64,000 nt of DNA, taken from Nocardia bovistercoris (GTDB taxonomy: Bacteria; Actinomycetota; Actinomycetes; Mycobacteriales; Mycobacteriaceae). Position 1 is the stretch's first letter, and every line of letters begins with the position of its first letter. This document shows, one piece after another, positions 53,463 to 61,559 of this stretch. The stretch lies in the NCBI RefSeq assembly GCF_015674855.1, contig NZ_JADMLG010000012.1, positions 62,001 to 126,000 on the forward strand, read 5' to 3'. A model generated the notes under the pieces. The model was not told the origin of the DNA and ran no database searches. It worked only from the letters and a program-made list of their open reading frames with translations. The position numbers were made by a program, and so were the translations under genes.

Positions 53463-54179
53463 TTACGCGGCGCCGCCGAGGTACCGGTGCAGGAGCTCGT
53501 CGCCTGCCTGCCTGGCGGGCCCCGACCAGGCCAGGCCGCCGCGCTGGAGGATGACACAGTGGTCGGCGAAGGCGATGGCCCGGCTCGCGAACTGCTCGAT
53601 CATCAGGACCGCGACGCCCGCCCGGCGTGCCGCGGCCAGACCATCGAAGACGACGTCGACCAGTTTCGGCGCCAACCCGAGCGACATCTCGTCGGCGATC
53701 ACGAGTTTCGGGTTCACCATCAGCGCGCGGGCCAGCGACAGCATCTGCTGCTCGCCACCGGAGAGGGTGCCCGCGACCTGTTTGCGGCGCTGCCCGAGCA
53801 CCGGGAAGAACGTGAACGCGCGTTCGAAGGCTGCGGCGCGGCCGATCCTGTCCACGGACAGGGCCAGTCGGAGGTTTTCCTGCACCGTCAGTCGAGGGAA
53901 CACTCCGCGTCCTTCGGGGAGATGGATCATCCCGGCGCGCCGCACCTTCGTCGCCGAGGAACCGGTGATGTCGGCGCCGTCGAATTCGACCGTGCCGCCC
54001 GCGACCGGGATCAGACCGGACAGGGCGCGGGCGAGGGTACTCTTGCCCGCGCCGTTCGCGCCGAGGACGGCGACCGCGCTGTTGGCCGGTATCTCGAGCG
54101 ATACGTCGAGCAGCGCCTGCGCCGAACCGTATCGCACGGCGAGTTCGCGGACGCTCAGCAGCGGTGAACTCGTACTCAT
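53463..54179 (-). CDS. livF: Branched-chain-type ABC importer, ATP-binding protein LivF
   Basis: 238 residues, the usual LivF length. Walker A is LGANGAGKSTLARA, the signature is TLSGGEQQMLSLARAL and Walker B is KLVIADEMSLGL. Short LivF type, lacking the extra C-terminal residues of LivG. Its start overlaps the LivG stop (ATGA). It powers import by the fused permease encoded upstream. The substrate may not be an amino acid; in catabolic clusters such transporters often carry aromatic or other organic acids. Confidence 0.93.
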   Translation of the reverse strand: MSTSSPLLSVRELAVRYGSAQALLDVSLEIPANSAVAVLGANGAGKSTLARALSGLIPVAGGTVEFDGADITGSSATKVRRAGMIHLPEGRGVFPRLTVQENLRLALSVDRIGRAAAFERAFTFFPVLGQRRKQVAGTLSGGEQQMLSLARALMVNPKLVIADEMSLGLAPKLVDVVFDGLAAARRAGVAVLMIEQFASRAIAFADHCVILQRGGLAWSGPARQAGDELLHRYLGGAA

Positions 54180-55009
54180 CGAACCGCTCCCTGATTCCAA
54201 TCGGCGCCCGTCGCCGACTGTTCGATTTCCTTGCCGAGATAGGCCGCGCGGACGGCCGGATTCGACCGGATCTGCGCGGGCGTGCCGGACGCGATCTCGA
54301 TGCCGAAGTCGAGGACGGTCACCGAATCGCAGATGCGCAGCACGAGTTCGACGTCGTGCTCGACGAACAGCAGCGACACCCCGCGCTCGGCGACGACTCG
54401 CTGCATGACGTCGGCGAGTTCGCCGGTTTCGCGGACGTCGAGCCCCGAGGAGGGTTCGTCGAGCAACAGCACGGTGGGTTCGACCGCGAGCGCTCGCGCG
54501 ACCTCGACCAATCGGCACGAGCCGAGCGGCAGGTCGCCCACGCAGCGATGCCGGATCGGTCCGAGGCCGAGCGCGTCGAGCAGGGCGTCAACGCGCTGGT
54601 TCTCGGCTGCCGCCGGCTTGCCGAGCCCCCGTCCGGTCAGCAGATCGCTCCACACCCTGCGCTTGGCGTGGCGGATACGGTCGGCCAGCACGATGTGCTC
54701 GCGCACCGTCAGCGACAGGAACAGTTCGGGATGCTGGAAGGTCCTCGCCATGCCGCGCGCGGCGCGCGCCTGCGCCGACTTCCCGGTCATCTCGACACCG
54801 TCGATGAACACGGTGCCCGCCGTCGGGTTCAGCAGACCCGACAGCACGCCGAACAGTGTGCTCTTGCCCGCGCCGTTGGGGCCGACCAGTCCGACGATGG
54901 ACCGGGGCGGGACCGACAGGCACACATTATCCAGCGCGACGAGTCCGCCGAACCGCATGGTGATGTCGCGGGCCTCGAGGCGGGGCGTCGCGTTCGGCTC
55001 GGCGCTCAT
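54176..55009 (-). CDS. livG: Branched-chain-type ABC importer, ATP-binding protein LivG
   Basis: 277 residues. Walker A is VGPNGAGKSTLFGV, the Q-loop is FQHPELF, and Walker B is VLLLDEPSSGLD. The signature is LPLGSCRLVEVARAL, where the usual SGG is changed to LGS, as in some LivG proteins. The C-terminal AAYLGKE is the LivG tail. It overlaps both neighbours by 4 bases, so all three transporter genes are translated together. Confidence 0.93.
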   Translation of the reverse strand: MSAEPNATPRLEARDITMRFGGLVALDNVCLSVPPRSIVGLVGPNGAGKSTLFGVLSGLLNPTAGTVFIDGVEMTGKSAQARAARGMARTFQHPELFLSLTVREHIVLADRIRHAKRRVWSDLLTGRGLGKPAAAENQRVDALLDALGLGPIRHRCVGDLPLGSCRLVEVARALAVEPTVLLLDEPSSGLDVRETGELADVMQRVVAERGVSLLFVEHDVELVLRICDSVTVLDFGIEIASGTPAQIRSNPAVRAAYLGKEIEQSATGADWNQGAVR

Positions 55010-57009
55010 ACCTGACCTCCGACCTTGATGTGTTCGGCATGGGACGAGACTTCGTTCGCGGTCGGCGGATCGGCAGCGGCTGAGCGTGCGCTCGCGCCGC
55101 CGCGCCGCAGCCGCGCCAGGAGGCCGCCGAGGTCGTTGCCGATCTGCGCGATCGCCCCCTCGGGGTTGCGGGCGACGGAGATGGCGCCGAGACCGAAGAG
55201 GATGACCGGGACCTTGGCGAGGTCGGAGGGCAGGTAACTGGCGAACACGCCGGGCATCAGGTAGAAAAGCAGCCCGGCGACGAGCGCGGCGACGATCGAG
55301 CGCGATCCGATGGTGACCAGCACGGCGAGCCAGACCAGTCCGAGGAACGGGTTGAAGCTGTCCGGCAGCGTCGACTGGAAGTTCATCGCGAGGAAGCCGC
55401 CGCCGATCGCGGCGACGAAGGTGGCCAGGGCGGTGAGAACGACTTTGGTCTGCACCACGCTGAGACCGATGGTGCGCGCGCCGTTCTCGCTCCAGCGCAC
55501 CGCTCCGACCGCGAGGCCTGTCGTCGAGCGGCGCACGTTGACGATGAGCAGACCGATGATCGCGAACGCGCCGAGTGCGAGGTAGGCGAACGACGTGGAG
55601 TCGGCCGCGAACTCGGGTCGCCGCATGTCGACTCCGATGCCGTATTGGTAGATGGAGTCCTGGGTGAACAGCAACGTGGTGACGAGGAGTCCGAAGCTGA
55701 GGGTCACCAGGGCCACGTACAGTTCGCCGAGGCGAATGGTGAGCACGCCGATGAGGATGCCGACCGGGGTCACCACGAGGGCCGCGACGACGACTGCGAG
55801 CAGCGGAGACCACCCCCGGTTGGCGGTCAACTCGGCCGCGAGCACGGCTCCCATGCCCGCGAAGGTGATCTGGGACAACCAGACCATCCCGCCTTCGCCG
55901 ACGACGAGGGTGTAGGACAGCAACGCGATGCCGCAGCAGATGCCTGCGGTGACGAGGCCGGTCCAGTACTCGTCCATGACCGAGGGCAGCACGGCCACGA
56001 CGACGAAGACGAGGGCGCCCGCCACGAGTCCGGGTCGGATACGCCGCGTGCGGACGTCGCCGCCCGCGACGGCGACGGGGGCGCTGCTCTGGGTGCTGAT
56101 CGCTCGGTCGAGCCCGCCGCCCGCGACGACATCTCCCGCTTGCCCGCGGAACGCGTGGTAGAGCAGGAAGACCAGCATCAGCGCGAACGGCACGCTGGGG
56201 ATCGCCTTGGCCGCGAAGGCGCTCTGGGGATCGATGAACTTCTGCACGACACCGGTCGCGACACCCATGAGGACGGCCACCAGAATCGCCACCGGCAGGC
56301 TGCGCAAGCGCGCCGCGACCACGGCGGCGAACGCGGTGGCCATGACGCCGGTCATGGCTTCGGCCGAGAGCCCGGAGGTCGGCGCGACGAGGATGCCCGC
56401 CAATCCTGCGAGCACTCCGCTGGCCGCCCACACGCCCACCGAGACGCGTCCGGGACTGATACCGCTGAGCGAGGTCATGGCCTCGGAATCGACCAGGGCA
56501 CGGATCTTCAAGCCGACCTCGGTGAAGCGGAGCACGCCGACCCCGAGGGTGAGAACCACGAGTAGCCCGAGGTAGGCGACGACTTGGTCGGCGTTGACCG
56601 CCGTGCCGAAGACATGGAAGACGTGCAGCGGCCGGGGAGCCAAGCCCGGCGCGGTGACGTTGACGAGTTGGCCGAAGATCAGATTGACCAGCGGCGGCAG
56701 CGCCACCGAAAGGCCGATCGTCGCCACCAGCTTGATCAGCGTGGACCGCAGTCGCAAGTGGCGGAACAGGAGTCCGTACAACACCACTCCGAGCAGCGGC
56801 GCGAAGACACCGAGGGACACCGATGCCGACGGCAATATCGCCCAGCCCTGTTCGGTGTTCAGGAAGTAGAAGCAGCGCGCGACCGCGAAGGCCATCGCCG
56901 CGAAGGCCAGGTTGAAGACACCCGACGCTACGAACGTGATCACCAGGGAACCGGCGGCAATCGCGTAGATGGAGCCGAGCGCCAGTCCGGCCAGGATGTA
57001 CGAGAGCAC
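55006..57009 (-). CDS. Fused LivH-LivM permease
   Basis: About 667 residues combining both permease subunits. Residues 1-~290 are LivH-like (LSYILAGLALGSIYAIAAGS, then GLKIRALVDSEAMTSLSGI). Residues ~330-640 are LivM-like (ISLL-type helices, GEGGMVWLSQITFAGMGAVL and IGSRSIVAALVAGLLF). About 16-18 membrane helices overall. GTG 57009 is chosen (GGAGG close upstream); GTG 57045 is possible. The linker near residues 300-325 is hydrophilic. It is divergent from the binding protein at 57326, with a direct repeat in the shared promoter region. Confidence 0.9.
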   Translation of the reverse strand: MLSYILAGLALGSIYAIAAGSLVITFVASGVFNLAFAAMAFAVARCFYFLNTEQGWAILPSASVSLGVFAPLLGVVLYGLLFRHLRLRSTLIKLVATIGLSVALPPLVNLIFGQLVNVTAPGLAPRPLHVFHVFGTAVNADQVVAYLGLLVVLTLGVGVLRFTEVGLKIRALVDSEAMTSLSGISPGRVSVGVWAASGVLAGLAGILVAPTSGLSAEAMTGVMATAFAAVVAARLRSLPVAILVAVLMGVATGVVQKFIDPQSAFAAKAIPSVPFALMLVFLLYHAFRGQAGDVVAGGGLDRAISTQSSAPVAVAGGDVRTRRIRPGLVAGALVFVVVAVLPSVMDEYWTGLVTAGICCGIALLSYTLVVGEGGMVWLSQITFAGMGAVLAAELTANRGWSPLLAVVVAALVVTPVGILIGVLTIRLGELYVALVTLSFGLLVTTLLFTQDSIYQYGIGVDMRRPEFAADSTSFAYLALGAFAIIGLLIVNVRRSTTGLAVGAVRWSENGARTIGLSVVQTKVVLTALATFVAAIGGGFLAMNFQSTLPDSFNPFLGLVWLAVLVTIGSRSIVAALVAGLLFYLMPGVFASYLPSDLAKVPVILFGLGAISVARNPEGAIAQIGNDLGGLLARLRRGGASARSAAADPPTANEVSSHAEHIKVGGQV

Positions 57010-57091
57010 CAAACCTCCAAGACCTTCGAGGGATCGCCGCGACACCGGCCGGATCTCGTGGTCGCGGGCGGGCGAGTGAGCGAGACATACG

Positions 57092-57129
57092 CTTCGATGA
57101 ACCTCGAAGTAAATTTCTGAACGTCGAAC
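57092..57129. promoter_or_regulatory. Direct and inverted repeats upstream of the ABC importer
   Basis: TGAACCTCGAA (57098) and TGAACGTCGAA (57118) are direct repeats 20 bases apart, differing at one base. The first also forms the dyad CTTCGA-N6-TCGAAG (57092-57109). This lies 83-120 bases upstream of the permease start. The rest of the 316-base gap to the binding-protein gene holds AT-rich promoter sequence (GAATTTTTTCGATATCGATG near 57220) and no gene. Confidence 0.65.
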
Positions 57130-57325
57130 CGGGTCTGATTATGTGACCTGACCCACTGTGCTTGTCAAGACCGAGGCATGCCCCATGCTGGTCTCGATGC
57201 AGCTCCGGGCAATGTCGAGCGAATTTTTTCGATATCGATGACACTTTCATGTTTTTAAGGCAGTGTGGCAACCGGCATCCGGCGAGTGGCGGAGGCCACA
57301 GCTGAGCAAGAAGGTTGGTGAAGGG

Positions 57326-58543
57326 ATGCGCAAGAGTGCGGTCCGGATGACAGGCGTGCTGTGCGCCGTCATGTTCGCAGTCGCGGCATGCGGCGGCGAC
57401 AACGACTCCGGCGCGGGCAGCGCGGGCGGAACGGTCAAGGTCGGGCTGCTCACGACCCTGAGCGGTCCCGCCAGCGCAGGCTTCGTCGGCGCGAAGCCGG
57501 GAGTCGAAGCCAGGTTGCAGGCATACAAGGCCGAAGGCGGCAAGTGTTCGGGCCTGCAATTCGACCTGGTCACCGCGGACGACCAGTCGAGTCCGCAGGG
57601 CGCGCTCGCGGGCGCGCAGAAGCTCGTACAGCAGGACAAGGCCTATGCGGTCCTCGAAGTCAGCCCGTACTTCTTCGGCGCCGCGAAGTACATGACCACC
57701 TCGGCGAAGGGCACCCCGGCCATCGGTGGCGCCTTCGATTCCGCGCCCCAGTGGCTGGAGACCGACAGCAACCTCTTCGCCGCCGTGCAGAAGGTTCCCG
57801 ACTTCGCCAACACCTATACGACGATGGGCGACTACTGGAAGGCCATGGGGATCACCAAGGTCGCCGCGGTCTCCTACGACAACAAGGCGTCGCAGGAGGG
57901 CATGAACCAGGCGCTGCGCTCGTCCGATGCGGCGGGCATCGGCCGCGCGTATGTGAACGACACGCTCGCGATCGGTTCCGCCGACGTCGGAGCGATCGTG
58001 CTCGGTATCAAGAACTCCGGCGCGGAGGCACTGTACCTGCCGATCAACCCGGACACCTCGCTGGCGATCGTCGGCGGCCTGCGGCAAGCGGGCGTCAACC
58101 TGAAGAGCATCGTCTCGGTGACCGGATACGGTGCGGATCTGCTGGCCTCGCCGCCCGCGGTGCAGGCCGCCCAGGGCATGACCTTCGTCAGCCAGACCGC
58201 ACCGAGTGAGATGAACACGCCCGCGACACAGAAGTTCGCCGACGCGCTCAAGCAGTACGCGGGTTCGCCGTCGGGTGTGCCCACCTTCTCGCAGACCTAC
58301 GGATGGCTGGCCGCCGACCTGATGATCTACGGACTCGAGGCAGCGGGCTGCGACGCGTCGCAGGCCAAGTTCACCTCCGCGCTGCGCGGTGACCGCAGTT
58401 GGGACGCGAGCGGGTTGCTGGCCGCCCCTGCCGACTTCGCGACGCTCAACTCGGAAAAGGACTGCGTCTACCTGGTCGACCTGAAGGGCGACGGGTTCGT
58501 CCCCGTGCCCAACGGCACCCCCTTGTGCGGCACACGCCTCTAG
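57326..58543 (+). CDS. ABC importer substrate-binding lipoprotein (Peripla_BP_6 type)
   Basis: 405 residues from ATG 57326. The signal peptide RKSAVRMTGVLCAVMFAVAAC ends in the lipobox VAAC-G, so the mature protein is anchored to the outer face of the membrane. The body follows the LivJ/LivK fold (VGLLTTLSGPASAGFVGAK, later AVLEVSPYFFGAAKYMTT). It delivers the solute to the fused LivHM permease encoded divergently. The ligand cannot be predicted. Confidence 0.92.
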   Translation: MRKSAVRMTGVLCAVMFAVAACGGDNDSGAGSAGGTVKVGLLTTLSGPASAGFVGAKPGVEARLQAYKAEGGKCSGLQFDLVTADDQSSPQGALAGAQKLVQQDKAYAVLEVSPYFFGAAKYMTTSAKGTPAIGGAFDSAPQWLETDSNLFAAVQKVPDFANTYTTMGDYWKAMGITKVAAVSYDNKASQEGMNQALRSSDAAGIGRAYVNDTLAIGSADVGAIVLGIKNSGAEALYLPINPDTSLAIVGGLRQAGVNLKSIVSVTGYGADLLASPPAVQAAQGMTFVSQTAPSEMNTPATQKFADALKQYAGSPSGVPTFSQTYGWLAADLMIYGLEAAGCDASQAKFTSALRGDRSWDASGLLAAPADFATLNSEKDCVYLVDLKGDGFVPVPNGTPLCGTRL

Positions 58544-58560
58544 TAGCGGTCGGCGCCCCG

Positions 58561-58600
58561 GCGTCGTGGACGGACGGGTCGAGCCCGTCATCCACGACGC
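58561..58600. terminator. Large hairpin between convergent genes
   Basis: GCGTCGTGGA (58561-58570) pairs with TCCACGACGC (58591-58600), and inside it GACGGG pairs with CCCGTC around the loop TCGAG; only two bases and one base bulge. It lies 17 bases after the binding-protein stop and 13 bases before the SnoaL-like stop on the other strand, so it could end transcription both ways. There is no long T run. Confidence 0.75.
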
Positions 58601-58613
58601 TCGGGCACGGGGG

Positions 58614-59027
58614 TTATTCCCCGAGCTTCGGATCGGTGCGACCACGGTCTTCGGACAGGGTGAAATGCCCTGCGCGATCGACATATTCGTCGATGCGGCT
58701 GATGCGGCCCGCTCGGATGCGCACCACGATGCACACCGGCCACGCGAGCCGTATGCCGGTGTGGGTGCGCATGGTGAGCAAGTGCTGCTGGACGAAGCCG
58801 GTCGGCGTCGGCGCCCGCCGCACGTCGACGACAGCCCGGTGCGATGTGCCCGCGACGAGTTTCTCCCACCCCGCGCGGACGCCACCGAGATCGTGCGCGA
58901 CGCGGTCGAAGCCGTGCCAGACGGTGGCGTCCGGTGCCAAGCACGCGAGCGCCGCGTCGACGTCACCTGCCTCCAGGCCCGCGAAACACCGGTCGATCAC
59001 GGCGCCGTCGACAGTCTCCTCGGCCAT
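58614..59027 (-). CDS. SnoaL/NTF2-like protein, second copy
   Basis: 137 residues from ATG 59027 (GGAGG upstream). A paralogue of 12541-12969, with well over half the residues identical by eye, including WHGFDR, GFVQQH, LAWP and RIDEY.DRAGHFT. NTF2-fold pocket protein with unknown reaction. The first copy sits in an operon with an SDR and an MFS transporter; this one stands alone next to the ABC importer. A half-site ATACGGTA just upstream (59060) matches the arms of the palindrome at 59500. Confidence 0.85.
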   Translation of the reverse strand: MAEETVDGAVIDRCFAGLEAGDVDAALACLAPDATVWHGFDRVAHDLGGVRAGWEKLVAGTSHRAVVDVRRAPTPTGFVQQHLLTMRTHTGIRLAWPVCIVVRIRAGRISRIDEYVDRAGHFTLSEDRGRTDPKLGE

Positions 59028-59084
59028 CGTTGCCTCCAGCTGCTGATTTCGTAATTTCGATACGGTAGCGCCCCCGCTGCGGAT

Positions 59085-59345
59085 CGTATTGAGGCTGTGC
59101 ACAACGCCTTTGGAATTTCCTGTCGTCCCGACGTGAACAGGACGATGGCCGAGGCGTCGACATCGTGTGGCGCCGGATCGTCGGGCTTCGGCCTCGACCG
59201 GCGTGGCGAGACAGGCGGTCACGGCGGCGTTGTCGAGCGGGGTGACGATCAGGATCGCGGCGCCCGGCGTGGGGTCGGCGGCACGTAGTCGCCGGGAGAT
59301 CGAGGCGACGACTTCGGCAAGTCTGCGGAGGGTGACCCACCTGCA
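59085..59345 (-). pseudogene. Acyl-CoA synthetase remnant
   Basis: One frame reads LAEVVASISRRLRAADPTPG and AAILIVTPLDNAAVTACLAT, the upstream part of an AMP-forming synthetase. Next, in the neighbouring frame, comes DVDASAIVLFTSG, and then back in the first frame GTTGNSKGVVHS, together making the P-loop TSGTTGNSKGVVHS. At least one frameshift, a gap of about 80 residues between the two blocks, and loss of everything after the P-loop make it non-functional. Confidence 0.78.
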
Positions 59346-59499
59346 TCGATGACTCCGTTCGTAAGCTCGCGCTTCCACTGTGTGACCTCCGACACGATTA
59401 GTCCAACAACCGTGTCGACAACCGATGGTTATGGCCGCGACCGAGTCGACCCGAAAAGGTACTCGCAAATAGTCGAGTGTTGATCGCCGATGGTAAATC

Positions 59500-59524
59500 G
59501 AATACGGTACCCGCTACCGTATTC
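59500..59524. promoter_or_regulatory. 25-base perfect palindrome GAATACGGTA-CCCGC-TACCGTATTC
   Basis: Ten-base perfect arms around a 5-base centre, the longest perfect dyad I found in the window. It sits in the 345 bases between the synthetase remnant and the small gene at 59692; apart from it that stretch is AT-richer than average and has no gene. It looks like a TetR-type operator whose target gene may be lost. Confidence 0.75.
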
Positions 59525-59691
59525 AATTCCACTCGAATTCCCCTGGCAGTCAGCACATCACGTGCCGCCCACATCGCATTCGAACTCTCGCTCGGCGACA
59601 TCTTCGGCGCTGCGAGCCATGCGGTCGCGGCGGATCTGGAGATCTGATTTCATGACCCGACATTCCCTGGTACAGCCGAAGTGGATCGCCC

Positions 59692-60021
59692 GTGCCACCG
59701 AGCATCGCGGCCTGGCTGGGCAGTCTCGAGGCCGGGACAACCCCGCAGTTGGCCGCCGAATTCGACGCAGGCGCACGGCAACTCCAACAGATCCTGCTCC
59801 CGTTGCAGTGGACATCGACCGCCACGCCACTGTCCGCCGCGGTCACCGCGGAGTCCGGGGGCGTCTACAAGGTCAACGTCTACCTGAACGTGAATTCGAC
59901 CAGTGTGCAGAGCGCGAACGGCGCGGTGACGACGGTGACGTATTCGCTGACCATCGACCGTAACGCCGACTGGAAGATCACCGACGTCGGTGGTCTCCAG
60001 AACGCGCTACCGACCAAATAG
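59692..60021 (+). CDS. Hypothetical protein, possibly 5'-truncated
   Basis: 109 codons from GTG 59692, without a clear ribosome-binding site. The C-terminal half (GVYKVNVYLNVNSTSVQS, then VTYSLTIDRNADWKITDVGG) looks like a beta-sheet domain of secreted actinobacterial proteins; the N-terminal part is helical (LAAEFDAGARQLQQIL). There is no signal peptide, which would be expected for such a domain, so the 5' end may be missing. I recognise no family with confidence. Confidence 0.5.
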   Translation: MPPSIAAWLGSLEAGTTPQLAAEFDAGARQLQQILLPLQWTSTATPLSAAVTAESGGVYKVNVYLNVNSTSVQSANGAVTTVTYSLTIDRNADWKITDVGGLQNALPTK

Positions 60022-60325
60022 GAAGAGTCGCCTGGCGAGTGACGTTCCAGGCTGTGCACGATCTCGGACCGTGTGACCGACAAGGTACGGCGCAGGGGGT
60101 GTCGGCCCATGTGCCGAGTGCGGCCTGCGCGGTGAGGATCGGGCCGACCGTGCCGATCGTCTCGGGTCCTCCCTCGGATAGGTAGGCGCGCCCCGCGGTG
60201 TCGAATTCGACGGTGATGGCCATCCCGCTCGTCGGTATCGTGGCTCACCGCCGTCCTCGGTCCCGTTGTGCGCCATGGCTATGGCGTCGAGGCGGAGTCG
60301 GGCCGCCTGGCCCGAACGCGGAAAG
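60022..60325. other. Intergenic region with an unassigned minus-strand fragment
   Basis: Rightwards from the stop of the hypothetical gene there is no supported gene. A minus-strand frame starting at 60223 begins MAITVEFDTAGRAYLSEGG and then PETIGTVGPILTAQAALGTW, which looks protein-like, but it soon turns into Arg/Ser-rich sequence. It may be the 5' end of another decayed gene. I could not name it. Confidence 0.4.
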
Positions 60326-61306
60326 TCACCGCGTCGATCGGATCGGCCGATCGACGAGCGAGCCGGGTCTGCTCAGTGTCACGGTGGTCAGGGCAAGGAT
60401 CATGTCGTCGGCGCCCGCGTCGACGAGCCGGATGCTCAGCACACTGTGATCGGCCGCGTCTCGGATCACACTGCCGTAGGTTCGCGCGGGTCCGACTCTG
60501 ACTTGGGCGAGGAAATTCATCTGTATGTCGGCCGCGACCAGTTCGGGGCGCATCGCCTGCGCGGCGCACTCCGCGAGCAGAGCTTGGGCTCCGCCCATGA
60601 TCGTGCCGATCTGGTTCGCGACGAACGGGGTACGGTCGAGTTCGAGTATGCCCTGCGCGCCGTCGACGACACGGATACCCAATCTCGAGAAGAGCGACTC
60701 CTCGATCGCGGTCACCGGATGAGTGCGAACTCTCCCGATCCACCGATCCGGGGTATAGGCGTCCGCATCGTGCGCGGCCGAACGGGGCAGACGAGCGAAG
60801 GTGACGAGTCCGCGCGCGGCGAGGGTGGGTTCGCCGCGGGATTTCCGCGCCGATCCCGAGTCGATCGCGGCCGCCAACTCGGACAGATCCTCGCAGCCGT
60901 TGCCGTCGTAGACGTCGGCGGAGACGACGACGACCCTCTTGCCCGCACGGATCAACCTGCTGTCGACCACGACGGGTCCTTCGGTGATCCATTCGGCCGC
61001 GTGTAATGCGAGGTCTTGCGTAGCGGTCCAATCGGGGACCGCCGCTACGAGAGCCGGATCGGAGGTCACGATATCCATCACGGTCGCCAGCAACCCGACG
61101 GGCGCCGTCCCGGCGTGCGATCGAAGCTTGTCGTGCAGATCGCAGCGGATCAGCGAGCGTTCGCGGTCGAGCTGTACCGAGACCAGGCCGAAATCGGCGA
61201 TGAAGCCGGTCGCGACGGGCTGCTGTCCGGTAGCCGCGGGCGAAGTAGCGCTGAGCGTCGTGTCATCGGGAGGGCATGCCTCGGCCGCGATGACTGCGTC
61301 GTGCAT
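60326..61306 (-). CDS. Double-hotdog thioesterase-like protein
   Basis: 326 residues from ATG 61306. Two hotdog units are visible. The first contains HAGTAPVGLLATVMDIVTSD and the second FVANQIGTIMGGAQALLAEC, both matching the PaaI-type helix, followed by strand segments (MNFLAQVRVGPARTYGSVIRD). Probably an acyl-CoA thioesterase or acyl-CoA-binding protein. The TGAAC-CATA-GTTCA site lies 61 bases upstream. A longer reading to 61420 would cover that site and is unlikely. Confidence 0.82.
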   Translation of the reverse strand: MHDAVIAAEACPPDDTTLSATSPAATGQQPVATGFIADFGLVSVQLDRERSLIRCDLHDKLRSHAGTAPVGLLATVMDIVTSDPALVAAVPDWTATQDLALHAAEWITEGPVVVDSRLIRAGKRVVVVSADVYDGNGCEDLSELAAAIDSGSARKSRGEPTLAARGLVTFARLPRSAAHDADAYTPDRWIGRVRTHPVTAIEESLFSRLGIRVVDGAQGILELDRTPFVANQIGTIMGGAQALLAECAAQAMRPELVAADIQMNFLAQVRVGPARTYGSVIRDAADHSVLSIRLVDAGADDMILALTTVTLSRPGSLVDRPIRSTR

Positions 61307-61366
61307 GGTCCCTCGATCCCGTCGACCCGAACAGGCGCCTCCGAGCCGCAGGCGCCGACCTTGTGA

Positions 61367-61380
61367 TGAACCATAGTTCA
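61367..61380. promoter_or_regulatory. Candidate operator TGAAC-CATA-GTTCA
   Basis: Perfect 5-base arms with a 4-base centre, the same form as the sites at 20193, 20251 and 24550. A half-site TGAAC follows at 61386. It is in the promoter region of the double-hotdog gene. The 253 bases between that gene and the TetR gene contain no other recognisable feature. Confidence 0.75.
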
Positions 61381-61559
61381 ATGCGATGAACCGTACCTCA
61401 TGGGACTTCCCGGTGGTCATGTTTCACGTCGTGCGCAGCGGTGACGCCGACCACAGCCGAGATGAATTCGCGCCACATGCGTCCATGTACGGTGACCGGC
61501 CGATCGGTCGAAGCCGGCTGGTCGGGCGACAGATCGGCGACGTCGCCTGCCGGTGGTGG

